A stretch of DNA of 64,000 nt from Nocardiopsis gilva YIM 90087 (GTDB lineage: Bacteria > Actinomycetota > Actinomycetes > Streptosporangiales > Streptosporangiaceae): positions 1,860,001-1,924,000 of the forward strand of contig NZ_CP022753.1 in NCBI RefSeq assembly GCF_002263495.1. The letters run 5' to 3'. Shown here piece by piece: positions 6,227 to 14,087 of the stretch. Positions within the stretch are counted from its first letter, which is position 1; each line of letters begins with the position of its first letter. The position numbers and the translations under genes are program-made. The notes under the pieces were generated by a model. The model did not search any database, was not told the DNA's origin, and worked only from the letters and a program-made list of their open reading frames with translations.

Positions 6227-8653
6227 GTGATCGCTTGGGACGAGCCGCTGCGCAAGTCGCTGGGGGACAGCGCGGCCAAGAAGCTCGCCGCCGACTTCGA
6301 TCTGCACACCGTGGGCGACCTGCTGCGCCACTATCCGCGCCGCTACGCCACCCGGGGCGAGCTCACCCCGCTCGGCGCCCTGGCCGAAGGAGAAGAGGTC
6401 ACCGTGGTGGCCGACGTGCACAGCGTGCGCCGCCGCGAGTTCCGCCAGCGCGCCACCGGGCGCAAGACCGAGCGCCTCGAGGTCGTCATCACCGACGGCG
6501 CCCACCGGCTCACCCTCGTCTTCTTCCAGAAGGCCGGGTACCACATGAAGTACCTCCGGGTCGGCGCCCGCGGCCTGTTCGCTGGACGGGTCAGCGACTA
6601 CCGCGGCACCGCCCAGCTCGCGCACCCCAAGTACGAGATGCTGCCCGAGGACGGCAACGAGGAACAGCGCGTCCGGGAGTTCGCCGACAAGATCATCCCT
6701 ATCTACCCGGCGACCAAGGACATCTCCTCCATGGACATCGAGCGGTGCCTGCGCACCCTGCTCGACCAGATCGACGACGTCCCCGACCCGCTCCCCGCCG
6801 AGCTGCGCGAACGCCACCGCCTCTCCACCCTCCACTCCGCCCTGCTGGCCATCCACCGCCCCGCCGACCAGGCCGACATCGGCCGCGCCCGCAAGCGCCT
6901 CAAGTGGGACGAGGCCTTCGTGCTCCAGCTCGCCCTGGCCCGGCGCCGCCACGAGGCCGCCGCCCTGCCCGCTCGGCCCCGCCCTGCCACCACGGGAGGG
7001 CTGCTCGACGCCTTCGACGCCCAGCTGCCGTTCACCCTCACCGACGGACAGCGGGAGGTCGGCGCGACCATCGCGGCCGGGCTCGACTCCACCCACCCCA
7101 TGCACCGGCTACTCCAGGGCGACGTGGGGGCCGGCAAGACCCTGGTCGCCCTGCGCGCGATGCTCCAGGTGGTCGACGCCGGAGGGCAGGCCGTGCTGCT
7201 CGCCCCCACCGAGGTCTTGGCCCAGCAGCACCATCGCTCCATCTCTGCCATGCTCGGGCCGATGGCGCGTGCCGGGCAGATCAGCGACGCGAAGCCGAAC
7301 GAGCGAGCGGAGCCGTCGATGCCACCTGCCGAAGGCGGACCCGCGTCGGCGGCAGAGACGAGCGAGGAGGCCGAGCGCGCAGACAGCAGCGACGCGAAGC
7401 CGAACGAGCGAGCGGAGCCGTCGATGCCACCTGCCGAAGGCGGACCCGCGTCGGCGGCAGAGACGAGCGAGGAGGCCGAGCGCGCAGACAGCACCGCCGC
7501 CGACCAGGCCACCCGGGTCGCGCTGCTCACCGGGTCCCAGGGGGCCGCGGCCCGCCGCGAGGCCCTGTTGGACGCCGCCTCCGGGGCCGCCGGGATCGTC
7601 GTCGGTACCCATGCTCTGCTGCAGGACGAGGTGAGCTTCGCCGACCTCGGCCTGGTCGTCGTGGACGAGCAGCACCGGTTCGGCGTGGAGCAGCGCGACG
7701 CCCTGCGCGCCAAGGCCACAGACGGCCGCCCGCACGTGCTGGTGATGACCGCCACGCCCATCCCCCGCACCGTCGCCATGACCGTCTACGGCGACCTCGA
7801 CGTCGTCGCCCTCACGCAGCTGCCCTCGGGCCGGTCGCCCGTGGACACGCACGTCGTCCCGGCCCGGGACAAGCCGCACTACCTGGCGCGGGCGTGGGAG
7901 CGGATCCGGGAGGAGGGGCGTCAGGGGCGCCAGGCCTATGTGGTGTGCCCGCGCATCGGCGGGGACGAGAACGGCGCCGGGGACGCCGCGGACGAGGCGG
8001 ACGCACCGGTCGACGAGGACGCGGGTCAGGCGGCGCGGCGCCCGCCGCTGGCCGTCCTGGACGTCTCCGCCGGACTCGCCGAGGGACCGCTGTCGGACCT
8101 GCGGGTGGCCGCGCTGCACGGTCGGCTCGCGCCGGAGGAGAAGGACGCGGTCATGCGCCGCTTCGCGGCGGGCGAGCTGGACGTGCTGGTGGCCACCACC
8201 GTCATCGAGGTCGGTGTGGACGTGCCGAACGCCACCGTCATGGCGATCATGGACGCCGACCGCTTCGGCGTCTCCCAGCTGCACCAGCTGCGCGGCCGTG
8301 TGGGTCGGGGCGATATGCCCGGCCTGTGCCTGCTGGTGACGGAGGCGGACGCCGAGACCCCCGCCCGCGAGCGGCTGGCCGCCGTGGCGGCCACCACCGA
8401 CGGGTTCGAGCTGTCGCGGGTCGACCTGGAGCAGCGCCGTGAGGGCGACGTCCTGGGCGGTGCCCAGTCCGGTCGCCGCTCGTCGCTGAAGATGCTCACG
8501 CTGCTGCGTGACGAGGACCTCATCCACGAGGCGCGGAGCGAGGCCCAGCACTACATCGAGGCCGATCCCGCGCTCAGCGGCCACCCGATGCTGGCGGCGG
8601 CGCTCGACGACCTCCTCACCGAGGAGCGCGCCGAGTACCTGGAGAAGACCTGA
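6227..8653 (+). CDS. recG: ATP-dependent DNA helicase RecG
   Basis: 808 residues from GTG 6227, which has GGGAGG six bases upstream; a GTG at 6182 lacks a site. RecG remodels stalled replication forks and Holliday junctions. The N-terminal wedge/OB domain comes first, then the helicase motifs: [12 protein letters not shown], Ia [47 protein letters not shown], and [11 protein letters not shown]. Between motifs Ia and II lies a hydrophilic insert with two exact 35-residue repeats (residues 353-422), where relatives have only a short loop. An Asp/Glu-rich insert follows later (about residues 582-607). All catalytic motifs are intact, so it should be active. rsmD follows 50 bp downstream. Confidence 0.96.
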   Translation: MIAWDEPLRKSLGDSAAKKLAADFDLHTVGDLLRHYPRRYATRGELTPLGALAEGEEVTVVADVHSVRRREFRQRATGRKTERLEVVITDGAHRLTLVFFQKAGYHMKYLRVGARGLFAGRVSDYRGTAQLAHPKYEMLPEDGNEEQRVREFADKIIPIYPATKDISSMDIERCLRTLLDQIDDVPDPLPAELRERHRLSTLHSALLAIHRPADQADIGRARKRLKWDEAFVLQLALARRRHEAAALPARPRPATTGGLLDAFDAQLPFTLTDGQREVGATIAAGLDSTHPMHRLLQGDVGAGKTLVALRAMLQVVDAGGQAVLLAPTEVLAQQHHRSISAMLGPMARAGQISDAKPNERAEPSMPPAEGGPASAAETSEEAERADSSDAKPNERAEPSMPPAEGGPASAAETSEEAERADSTAADQATRVALLTGSQGAAARREALLDAASGAAGIVVGTHALLQDEVSFADLGLVVVDEQHRFGVEQRDALRAKATDGRPHVLVMTATPIPRTVAMTVYGDLDVVALTQLPSGRSPVDTHVVPARDKPHYLARAWERIREEGRQGRQAYVVCPRIGGDENGAGDAADEADAPVDEDAGQAARRPPLAVLDVSAGLAEGPLSDLRVAALHGRLAPEEKDAVMRRFAAGELDVLVATTVIEVGVDVPNATVMAIMDADRFGVSQLHQLRGRVGRGDMPGLCLLVTEADAETPARERLAAVAATTDGFELSRVDLEQRREGDVLGGAQSGRRSSLKMLTLLRDEDLIHEARSEAQHYIEADPALSGHPMLAAALDDLLTEERAEYLEKT
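7283..7492 (+). repeat. Exact tandem duplication, 2 x 105 bp, inside recG
   Basis: 7283-7387 and 7388-7492 are identical base for base. Each encodes 35 residues starting [12 protein letters not shown] and ending EEAERADS. Length and phase keep the reading frame. Part of each unit is itself self-complementary (CTGCCG ... CGGCAG), as in small palindromic mobile repeats. Confidence 0.97.
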
Positions 8654-8703
8654 CCGGCCCGCTGTGCGGCGGCGCCGCCCCGCCGCCGCGCTAACGTGGC
8701 GCT

Positions 8704-9285
8704 ATGACCCGCATCATCGCCGGTACCGCGGGCGGGCGCACGCTCGCGGTCCCCGACGGCCGCACCACCCGGCCCACCAGCGACCGGGCGCGCGAGGCCC
8801 TGTTCGCCTCCGCGCTCAGCGACCTCGGCTCGCTCGACGGAATCCGGATGCTCGACCTGTACGCGGGGTCCGGCGCCATTGGGCTGGAGGCGCTGTCCCG
8901 CGGCGCGGGGCACGTCCTGCTGGTGGAGGCCGACCGCAGGGCGGTGGCGGCCATCCGGAAGAACATCGCCACCCTGGGGCTGTCGGGAGCGCGCGTCGCG
9001 GCGGAGAAGGTCCAGCGCGTGCTGGAGCGGGGCCCGGGCGGCGAGGGCTACGACCTGGTGGTGGCGGACCCGCCGTACGCGGTCTCCGACGCCGAGGTCG
9101 AGGCGATGCTGGTGCTGCTGCGCGACCACGGCTGGCTGGAGCCCGACGCGCTGGTCGTCGTCGAGCGGGCGACCCGCGGGGCGGGGCCCGAGTGGCCCGA
9201 GGGGTACGTTGGGGACAGGGTCCGCCGATATGGCGAGGCGTCCCTTTGGTACGGTCGCGCGGCGAACCTTCCCGAACCCACCTGA
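8704..9285 (+). CDS. rsmD: 16S rRNA (guanine966-N2)-methyltransferase
   Basis: 193 residues; RsmD methylates G966 of 16S rRNA with S-adenosylmethionine. It shows the N-terminal RIIAGTAGGR strand, the SAM motif LDLYAGSGAIGLEALSRGA (about residues 50-68) and the catalytic DPPY (about residues 121-124). ATG 8704 is preceded by TAACGT at 8692-8697, only 6 bases away, so it may be leaderless despite lying 50 bp after recG. coaD follows, the usual actinobacterial pair. Confidence 0.95.
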   Translation: MTRIIAGTAGGRTLAVPDGRTTRPTSDRAREALFASALSDLGSLDGIRMLDLYAGSGAIGLEALSRGAGHVLLVEADRRAVAAIRKNIATLGLSGARVAAEKVQRVLERGPGGEGYDLVVADPPYAVSDAEVEAMLVLLRDHGWLEPDALVVVERATRGAGPEWPEGYVGDRVRRYGEASLWYGRAANLPEPT

Positions 9286-9359
9286 CCGTCCGCGCGCCTG
9301 TGTCCCACGGGGACGCGGTCAGCAGGACCCCACCGGTCGCCAGAGAGGAGCGGTGCATC

Positions 9360-9896
9360 GTGCGCCGTGTCGTCTGTTCCGGGTCGTTCGACCCGGTCAC
9401 CATCGGTCACATCGACATCATCGGTCGCGCCGCGCGGCAGTATGACGAGGTGGTCGCCGCGGTCCTGAACAACGTGAACAAGCGGGGGCTGTTCACCGTC
9501 CCGGAGAAGCTCGACATGCTGCGCGAGTGCACCCGGGACATCGAGAACGTGCGGGTCACCGAGTTCGACGGGCTGCTGGTGGACTTCTGCCGGCGCAACG
9601 GGATCGACATGATCATCCGCAGCCTGCGGTCGGTCAGCGACTTCGACTACGAGTTGCAGATCGCCCAGATGAACTACCGCCTCTCCGGCGTTGAGACGAT
9701 GTTCATGACGGCCAACCCGCAGTACTCCTTCCTCAGCTCCAGCCTGGTCAAGGAGGTCGCGCAGTACGGCGGTGATGTCAGCAGCCTGGTCAGCCCCTAC
9801 GTCGAGGAGCGGCTGCGGGAGAAGTTCGCCGGATCCGACACCGCGCGGGCGCGTGGAGACGCGTCGGGTCCCAACGGCCACGCGCCGGATGCCTGA
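9360..9896 (+). CDS. coaD: Phosphopantetheine adenylyltransferase
   Basis: 178 residues starting at GTG 9360 behind AGAGGAG. CoaD transfers AMP from ATP to 4'-phosphopantetheine, the penultimate step of CoA synthesis. The nucleotidyltransferase motif CSGSFDPVTIGHIDII (about residues 6-21), RSLRSVSDFDYE and the SSSLVKEVA segment near the C-terminus are present. About 20 C-terminal residues (DTARARGDASGPNGHAPDA) extend beyond the usual end and look disordered. It is probably co-transcribed with rsmD. Confidence 0.96.
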   Translation: MRRVVCSGSFDPVTIGHIDIIGRAARQYDEVVAAVLNNVNKRGLFTVPEKLDMLRECTRDIENVRVTEFDGLLVDFCRRNGIDMIIRSLRSVSDFDYELQIAQMNYRLSGVETMFMTANPQYSFLSSSLVKEVAQYGGDVSSLVSPYVEERLREKFAGSDTARARGDASGPNGHAPDA

Positions 9897-9934
9897 GGGC
9901 GGGGGTGTGCCGCGGTCCGGGCGGGCCCGCTGAT

Positions 9935-9964
9935 TTGGGGGTGGCCTGGGCTGATCGGTAGACT
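9935..9964 (+). promoter_or_regulatory. Candidate promoter for DUF177-rpmF
   Basis: TTGGGG (9935-9940) and TAGACT (9959-9964) are spaced 18 bp. Transcription would start near 9971 and leave a leader of about 155 bases before the DUF177 gene. Confidence 0.4.
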
Positions 9965-10127
9965 CCGCGGTTGACCATGGTCGCGGATTCGGTGGGGCGG
10001 GCGACTCCCGCCACCTGGCCGGATCCGGTCGGCGACCAAACGTGCTGCCGCCCGCGCGAGCGGGTGTGCGGATCCCGATACCGAAAGCGCGATCACTCTG
10101 TCTCGTTCAGATCTCCGTTCCCCCTTC

Positions 10128-10682
10128 GTGGTCGACACCCGGCCGCTGGGGCGCCAGCCAGGTTCGATGCGGACCATGGAGCGCGTCGTTCCCGCGCCCG
10201 GTTCGTACGCGACCGGGATGGCCGGTGTGCCCGAGGGCACCGATATCGAGCTCGACTTCCGGCTCGAAGCGGTCATGGAGGGCGTGCTCGTCACGGGCAC
10301 GGCGCGGACGGTCACGGCCGGGGAGTGCTCCCGCTGCCTGGATCCGGTCTCCGACTCGCTCGAAGCCGGGTTCCAGGAGCTCTTCCACTACCCGGTGGAG
10401 GACGAGGCCAAGGGGAGCCGGGCTGCGGACGGGGTGGACACGGAGGACGACAAAGAGGACTACTATCTTGAGGGCGAAGTTCTCGACCTCGAACCGGTGG
10501 TCCGCGACGCGGTCGTTCTCGCCCTACCGCTTTCACCGCTCTGCCGGGACGACTGTCCCGGTCTGTGCGTCGAGTGCGGTGAGAAACTGGCCGAGGCAGG
10601 CGCCGACCACGACCACGGTGAACGTGTCGACCCCCGGTGGGAGGCGCTGCGGAAGCTGAGCGACGAGCTCGGCGACCAATGA
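10128..10682 (+). CDS. DUF177 (YceD) family protein
   Basis: 184 residues. YceD/DUF177 proteins are encoded directly before rpmF in most bacteria and affect 23S rRNA accumulation. Features are VDTRPLGRQPGSM at the start, CSRCLD (about residues 66-71), an acidic linker, and a C-terminal zinc-type cluster with four Cys (CRDDCPGLCVECG). GTG 10128 is the usable start, but the frame stays open upstream (…SRSDLRSPF) with residues that resemble those of relatives, so translation might begin earlier at a non-ATG codon such as CTG 10098. No strong ribosome site decides it. Confidence 0.88.
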   Translation: MVDTRPLGRQPGSMRTMERVVPAPGSYATGMAGVPEGTDIELDFRLEAVMEGVLVTGTARTVTAGECSRCLDPVSDSLEAGFQELFHYPVEDEAKGSRAADGVDTEDDKEDYYLEGEVLDLEPVVRDAVVLALPLSPLCRDDCPGLCVECGEKLAEAGADHDHGERVDPRWEALRKLSDELGDQ

Positions 10683-10749
10683 GTTCTTCGGCTTCGCGGA
10701 TGTGATCCGCCGCGCGCCCGGTGCGTGGTGGACGATTCGGCGGAGACGA

Positions 10750-10778
10750 GTGTTTCCCGCGCATGCGGGGATGTACCG
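10750..10778 (+). repeat. Solitary type I-E CRISPR-like repeat in rpmF leader
   Basis: 29 bases beginning GTGTTTCCCGCGC and ending GGGGATGTACCG, with a CCCGC/GCGGG stem around GCAT. Length, ends and stem match the I-E repeat pattern common in actinobacteria. A degenerate second TTTCCCGCG...CGCGGG stem follows at 10782-10800 with no spacer. There are no cas genes and no array. Confidence 0.5.
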
Positions 10779-10818
10779 AGATTTCCCGCGACCGCGCGGG
10801 TGACCCAGGAGGATTGAA

Positions 10819-10995
10819 GTGGCTGTCCCGAAGCGGAAGATGTCGCGGAGCAACACCCGCACCCGCCGTTCGCAGTGGAAGGCGTCGCGCCCGGTACTGG
10901 TCGACTGCCCGCGCTGCCGCGACCCGAAGCTCCCGCACGTCGCGTGCCCCTCGTGCGGCACCTACAACAACCGCCAGGTCGTCAACCCGGCCTAG
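10819..10995 (+). CDS. rpmF: Ribosomal protein L32, zinc-ribbon form
   Basis: 58 residues ([17 protein letters not shown]...VVNPA), part of the large ribosomal subunit. The zinc ribbon CPRC (residues 30-33) and CPSC (43-46) is intact. GTG 10819 follows AGGAGG by 5 bases. It sits downstream of the DUF177 gene as in most bacteria, and the CRISPR-like hairpin lies between the two. Confidence 0.96.
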   Translation: MAVPKRKMSRSNTRTRRSQWKASRPVLVDCPRCRDPKLPHVACPSCGTYNNRQVVNPA

Positions 10996-11261
10996 GTGAG
11001 CGCTGAGGCGGGTCCGGACCACCGGGCCCGCCCTTTTGGCTACCTGAGGGTCGCCAACGGACGGAGACAAGAGAAGAAAGCGCCGACACGGGCTATCCCG
11101 AGGCCGTGGTGGCCGTCGCGGAGGCACGACCCCTTCCGCGACGCTCACCTCGTTCTCGAGCGTCCCGGATCGGCCCCAAGATGCGCGGCGCGCCCCATCC
11201 TCCGGCCCCAGCAGGTGCGGCGAGGGCACGCGCGGCGTCCGAGAAGGGGTGTGAAGGTCCA

Positions 11262-11993
11262 GTGGCCACGCAACTCAGTGCGGCTGAGGCGCGCGATTTC
11301 TACCGCGCGATCGGCATCGAGTTGGATCTCAAGGTGCTCACCCGCGCGTTGACGCACCGCTCCTACGCCTACGAGAAGGGCGGTCTGCCCACCAACGAGC
11401 GGCTGGAGTTCCTCGGGGACTCGGTGCTCGGGCTGATCGTCACCGACACGCTCTTCCGGGAACACCCGGACCTGCCCGAGGGCCAGCTGGCCAAGCTGCG
11501 CGCCGCCGTGGTCAACATGCGCGCCCTGGCCGATGTGGCGCGCGGCCTGGACATCGGCCGCTACATCCGGCTGGGCCGGGGCGAGGAGGGCACCGGAGGC
11601 CGGGACAAGTCCTCGATCCTCGCCGACACGCTGGAGGCCATCATCGGCGCGGTCTACCTCGACCGCGGTCTGGACGCCGCCTCCGACCTGGTGCACCGCC
11701 TGTTCGACCCGCTGATCGCCACGGCCTCCGGGCTGGGCGCGGGCCTGGACTGGAAGACCTCGCTGCAGGAGCTGACCGCCTCGGAGCTGCTGGGCGTTCC
11801 CGAGTACCACGTGGACGAGAGCGGCCCCGACCACCAGAAGACGTTCCGCGCGACCGTCCGGGTCGCGGGGGAGGACTACGGCCTGGGGCAGGGGCGCAGC
11901 AAGAAGGAGGCCGAGCAGCAGGCGGCCGAGTCGGCGTGGAAGGCGATCCGCGCCCGTTCCGAGCAGCAGAGCGAGAACGAGAAGGCGAACTGA
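11262..11993 (+). CDS. rnc: Ribonuclease III
   Basis: 243 residues. RNase III cuts double-stranded RNA in rRNA processing and in some mRNAs. The signature [14 protein letters not shown] (about residues 46-59) holds the catalytic acidic residues; a second acidic site is in [14 protein letters not shown] dsRNA-binding domain occupies the C-terminal third ([11 protein letters not shown] ... [17 protein letters not shown]). GTG 11262 ([18 protein letters not shown]) is preceded by GAAGG; a longer in-frame extension upstream to 11106 is Arg/Pro-rich and unlikely to be translated. mutM starts 7 bp downstream. Confidence 0.95.
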   Translation: MATQLSAAEARDFYRAIGIELDLKVLTRALTHRSYAYEKGGLPTNERLEFLGDSVLGLIVTDTLFREHPDLPEGQLAKLRAAVVNMRALADVARGLDIGRYIRLGRGEEGTGGRDKSSILADTLEAIIGAVYLDRGLDAASDLVHRLFDPLIATASGLGAGLDWKTSLQELTASELLGVPEYHVDESGPDHQKTFRATVRVAGEDYGLGQGRSKKEAEQQAAESAWKAIRARSEQQSENEKAN

Positions 11994-12000
11994 GGCGTCG

Positions 12001-12885
12001 ATGCCCGAGCTCCCCGAAGTCGAGTCGGTCCGGATGGGGCTGGACCGGTGGGTGGCCGGTCGCACGGTCGAGGCCGTGGACATGCTGCATCCCCGTTCGA
12101 TCCGTCGGCACCTGAGCGGCTCGGGGGACTTCGCGGGGCGGTTGGCCGGGTGCAAGATCACCGCCACCGCGCGGCGCGGCAAGTACATGTGGCTGACGCT
12201 GGACTCCGGCGAGGCGCTTCTGGCCCACCTGGGGATGAGCGGCCAGCTGCTGGTGCAGCCGCCCGAGTGCGCCGATGAGAAGCACCTGCGGGTGCGGATG
12301 CGGTTCGATGACGGCGGCAGCGAGTTGCGCTTCGTCGACCAGCGGACGTTCGGCCACCTGATGGTGGAGCCGCTCGTGCCCGATGCCACGGGCGTCGAGG
12401 TGCCCGGCGCCATCCGGCACATCGCGCTGGATCCGCTGGACCCGGCCTTCGACGGCGACGTGTTCGCCGGTGTGCTGCGCCGTCGGCGCACCGAGATCAA
12501 GCGGGCGCTGCTCGACCAGTCGCTGATCAGCGGGATCGGCAACATCTACGCGGATGAGGCGCTGTGGCGGTCGCGGCTGCACTGGGCACGCGCCACGGGC
12601 GGGCTCCAGCGCCGGCGGGTGGCCGACCTGCTGGAGCACGTGCGCGGGGTGCTGGGTGAGGCGCTGGCCGAAGGGGGTACCTCCTTTGACGGGCTCTACG
12701 TCAACGTCAACGGGGAGAGCGGCTACTTCGAACGCGGGCTGAAGGCGTACGGCCGCGTGGGGCTGCCGTGCGAGCGCTGCCAGACGCCGATCCGGCGGGA
12801 CGCGTTCATGAACCGGTCGTCGTTCAGCTGCCCGAAGTGCCAGCCCCGGCCGCGCGGCGCACGGGTGTCGCCCGCGTCCCGCTGA
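12001..12885 (+). CDS. mutM: Formamidopyrimidine-DNA glycosylase
   Basis: 294 residues. MutM excises 8-oxoguanine and ring-opened purines and nicks the abasic site. The catalytic N-terminal Pro2-Glu3 ([10 protein letters not shown]), the RRGKYM lysine, the [15 protein letters not shown] helix and a four-Cys zinc finger (CERC...CPKC) at about residues 257-280 are all present. It is 7 bp after rnc, an operon typical of actinobacteria (rnc-mutM-acyP-smc). Confidence 0.96.
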   Translation: MPELPEVESVRMGLDRWVAGRTVEAVDMLHPRSIRRHLSGSGDFAGRLAGCKITATARRGKYMWLTLDSGEALLAHLGMSGQLLVQPPECADEKHLRVRMRFDDGGSELRFVDQRTFGHLMVEPLVPDATGVEVPGAIRHIALDPLDPAFDGDVFAGVLRRRRTEIKRALLDQSLISGIGNIYADEALWRSRLHWARATGGLQRRRVADLLEHVRGVLGEALAEGGTSFDGLYVNVNGESGYFERGLKAYGRVGLPCERCQTPIRRDAFMNRSSFSCPKCQPRPRGARVSPASR

Positions 12886-12929
12886 CCGCGGCGGGGAAAG
12901 CCGGAGGCGAAGAAGAAGGGAACGACCGG

Positions 12930-13252
12930 TTGAGCGATATGCGGATGACCGCATGGGTGCGCGGCCGTGTGCAGGGGGTCGGCTTCCGCTGGTGGGTCCG
13001 CGCCCGCGCGCTGGAGCTGGGGCTCGTGGGGCGGCGACCAATCTCGCCGACGGCAGGGTGGAGGTCGTCGCGGAAGGGACGCACGAGGCGTGTGAGCAAC
13101 TGCTCGCACACCTGCGTGGCGGTGAGACGCCTGGTCGCGTGGATTCGGTCGTTGAACGTTGGGGAAATCCGGGGTTCCTTCTCCGGATTTACCGAGCGGT
13201 GAGTATGCTGGAAGGACAACGCGATTCGTGGGCGCCGTGCGCCGCGTCGTGA
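12930..13252 (+). pseudogene. acyP: Acylphosphatase, disrupted by a one-base frameshift
   Basis: Acylphosphatases (about 90 residues) hydrolyse carboxyl-phosphate bonds. The first half reads [20 protein letters not shown] in one frame up to about 13030, including the catalytic Arg region. The second half, [14 protein letters not shown]... with the catalytic Asn, reads on in another frame to 13252. The break is at GTGGGGCGGCGACC (about 13027-13040). One extra G in the G-run would restore [13 protein letters not shown], so this is either a true inactivating deletion or a homopolymer sequencing error. TTG 12930 or ATG 12939 is the start. It lies between mutM and smc as in relatives. Confidence 0.85.
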
Positions 13253-13518
13253 TCCGCCTTCCCACTGCTGCACGGGATGTGGGCGTGTCTCGACCGGGGG
13301 TACCCGATGCCGGATCGTGCGGTGCGACATGCCCGGTTACTGTTTGATTACTTACGGTTTCAGTCAATCTTGACCAGGGGCGCCCATAGTGAGACGCTGG
13401 AAGGCAGACCGCGCGCCTTTCCTTTCACGACGCGGACGGCGAGCAGCACCCGCCCGCGAGATCGTGGCTCAAATGTGCGTGCCAACAGTCTGGTCACTCA
13501 GTGTGGAGGACCCACATC

Positions 13519-13710
13519 ATGGCGAAGGCTCTGTTCGGCCACGTTGGCGGTCCTGATCCTCGTATGGTTCAGGAGATGCGACGGCTGCAGAAGCGAGTAC
13601 GTGACCTCGAAGACGAGATCGGACGACTTCAGGCCCACAACGATCAGCTCTCCGCAGCTGTCACCGACGTCACGGTAAGTGCGACCGACCGCGAGCCCGC
13701 ACTCGCGTAA
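13519..13710 (+). CDS. Small conserved coiled-coil protein
   Basis: 63 residues from ATG 13519, with GGAGGA ten bases upstream. It reads MAKALFGHVGGPDPRMVQEM followed by a heptad-rich helix (RRLQKRVRDLEDEIGRLQAHNDQLSAAV) and a short acidic tail. Similar short proteins sit just before smc in other actinobacteria; no function is known to me. The coiled coil suggests dimerisation or a scaffold role. It appears to be monocistronic, with a stem-loop 50 bases downstream. Confidence 0.82.
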   Translation: MAKALFGHVGGPDPRMVQEMRRLQKRVRDLEDEIGRLQAHNDQLSAAVTDVTVSATDREPALA

Positions 13711-13759
13711 CGCCCACCCCGCGCAAAATACGAACCCGCGTTGACGCAACGGCCGGTCA

Positions 13760-13792
13760 AGGGACGCCTAGCGCAACAGTTCCGGCGTCCCT
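13760..13792. terminator. Stem-loop downstream of the coiled-coil gene
   Basis: AGGGACGCC (13760-13768) pairs with GGCGTCCCT (13784-13792), with a 15-base loop. It lies 50 bases past the stop of the small coiled-coil gene. Confidence 0.65.
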
Positions 13793-14087
13793 AGGGTTCG
13801 CTAGGGGTTTTCGTTGCCCTCTGTTTCCCGGCCCTTGACCCTTCCTCTTTATCTAAGGGCATACCCCCGGGGCGATTTCCACAATCTTCGGTGAATCGGG
13901 CAATTGGTATGCCCAGGGGTCGGTTTCACCTTCCCTCGCGCATGTCCGTCGCTAACGGCTCCGTCACCCCTGCTGTGGCTATGACCATGGCCGACACCGC
14001 GACGATCGGGCCGCATCGGCGCGATGTTCATGGCACCCTTATGCATTAGCCAAGGAACGGTGCGCGTAGGGGAGGAGGCCGCCGGGC
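13793..14087. other. smc upstream region
   Basis: No gene found. GGGCATACC (about 13858-13866) and GGTATGCCC (about 13906-13914) are inverted repeats separated by 39 bases and could be an operator or an RNA fold. A GGGGAGGAGG site at about 14069-14078 serves smc. Confidence 0.4.

Noticed and set aside
6115-8442. Plus-strand frame of 775 codons overlapping recG
   Set aside because: Arg/Pro/Ala-rich shadow with no domain, in another frame of recG.
10750-10800. CRISPR array
   Set aside because: Only one good repeat and one degenerate stem, no spacers and no cas genes.
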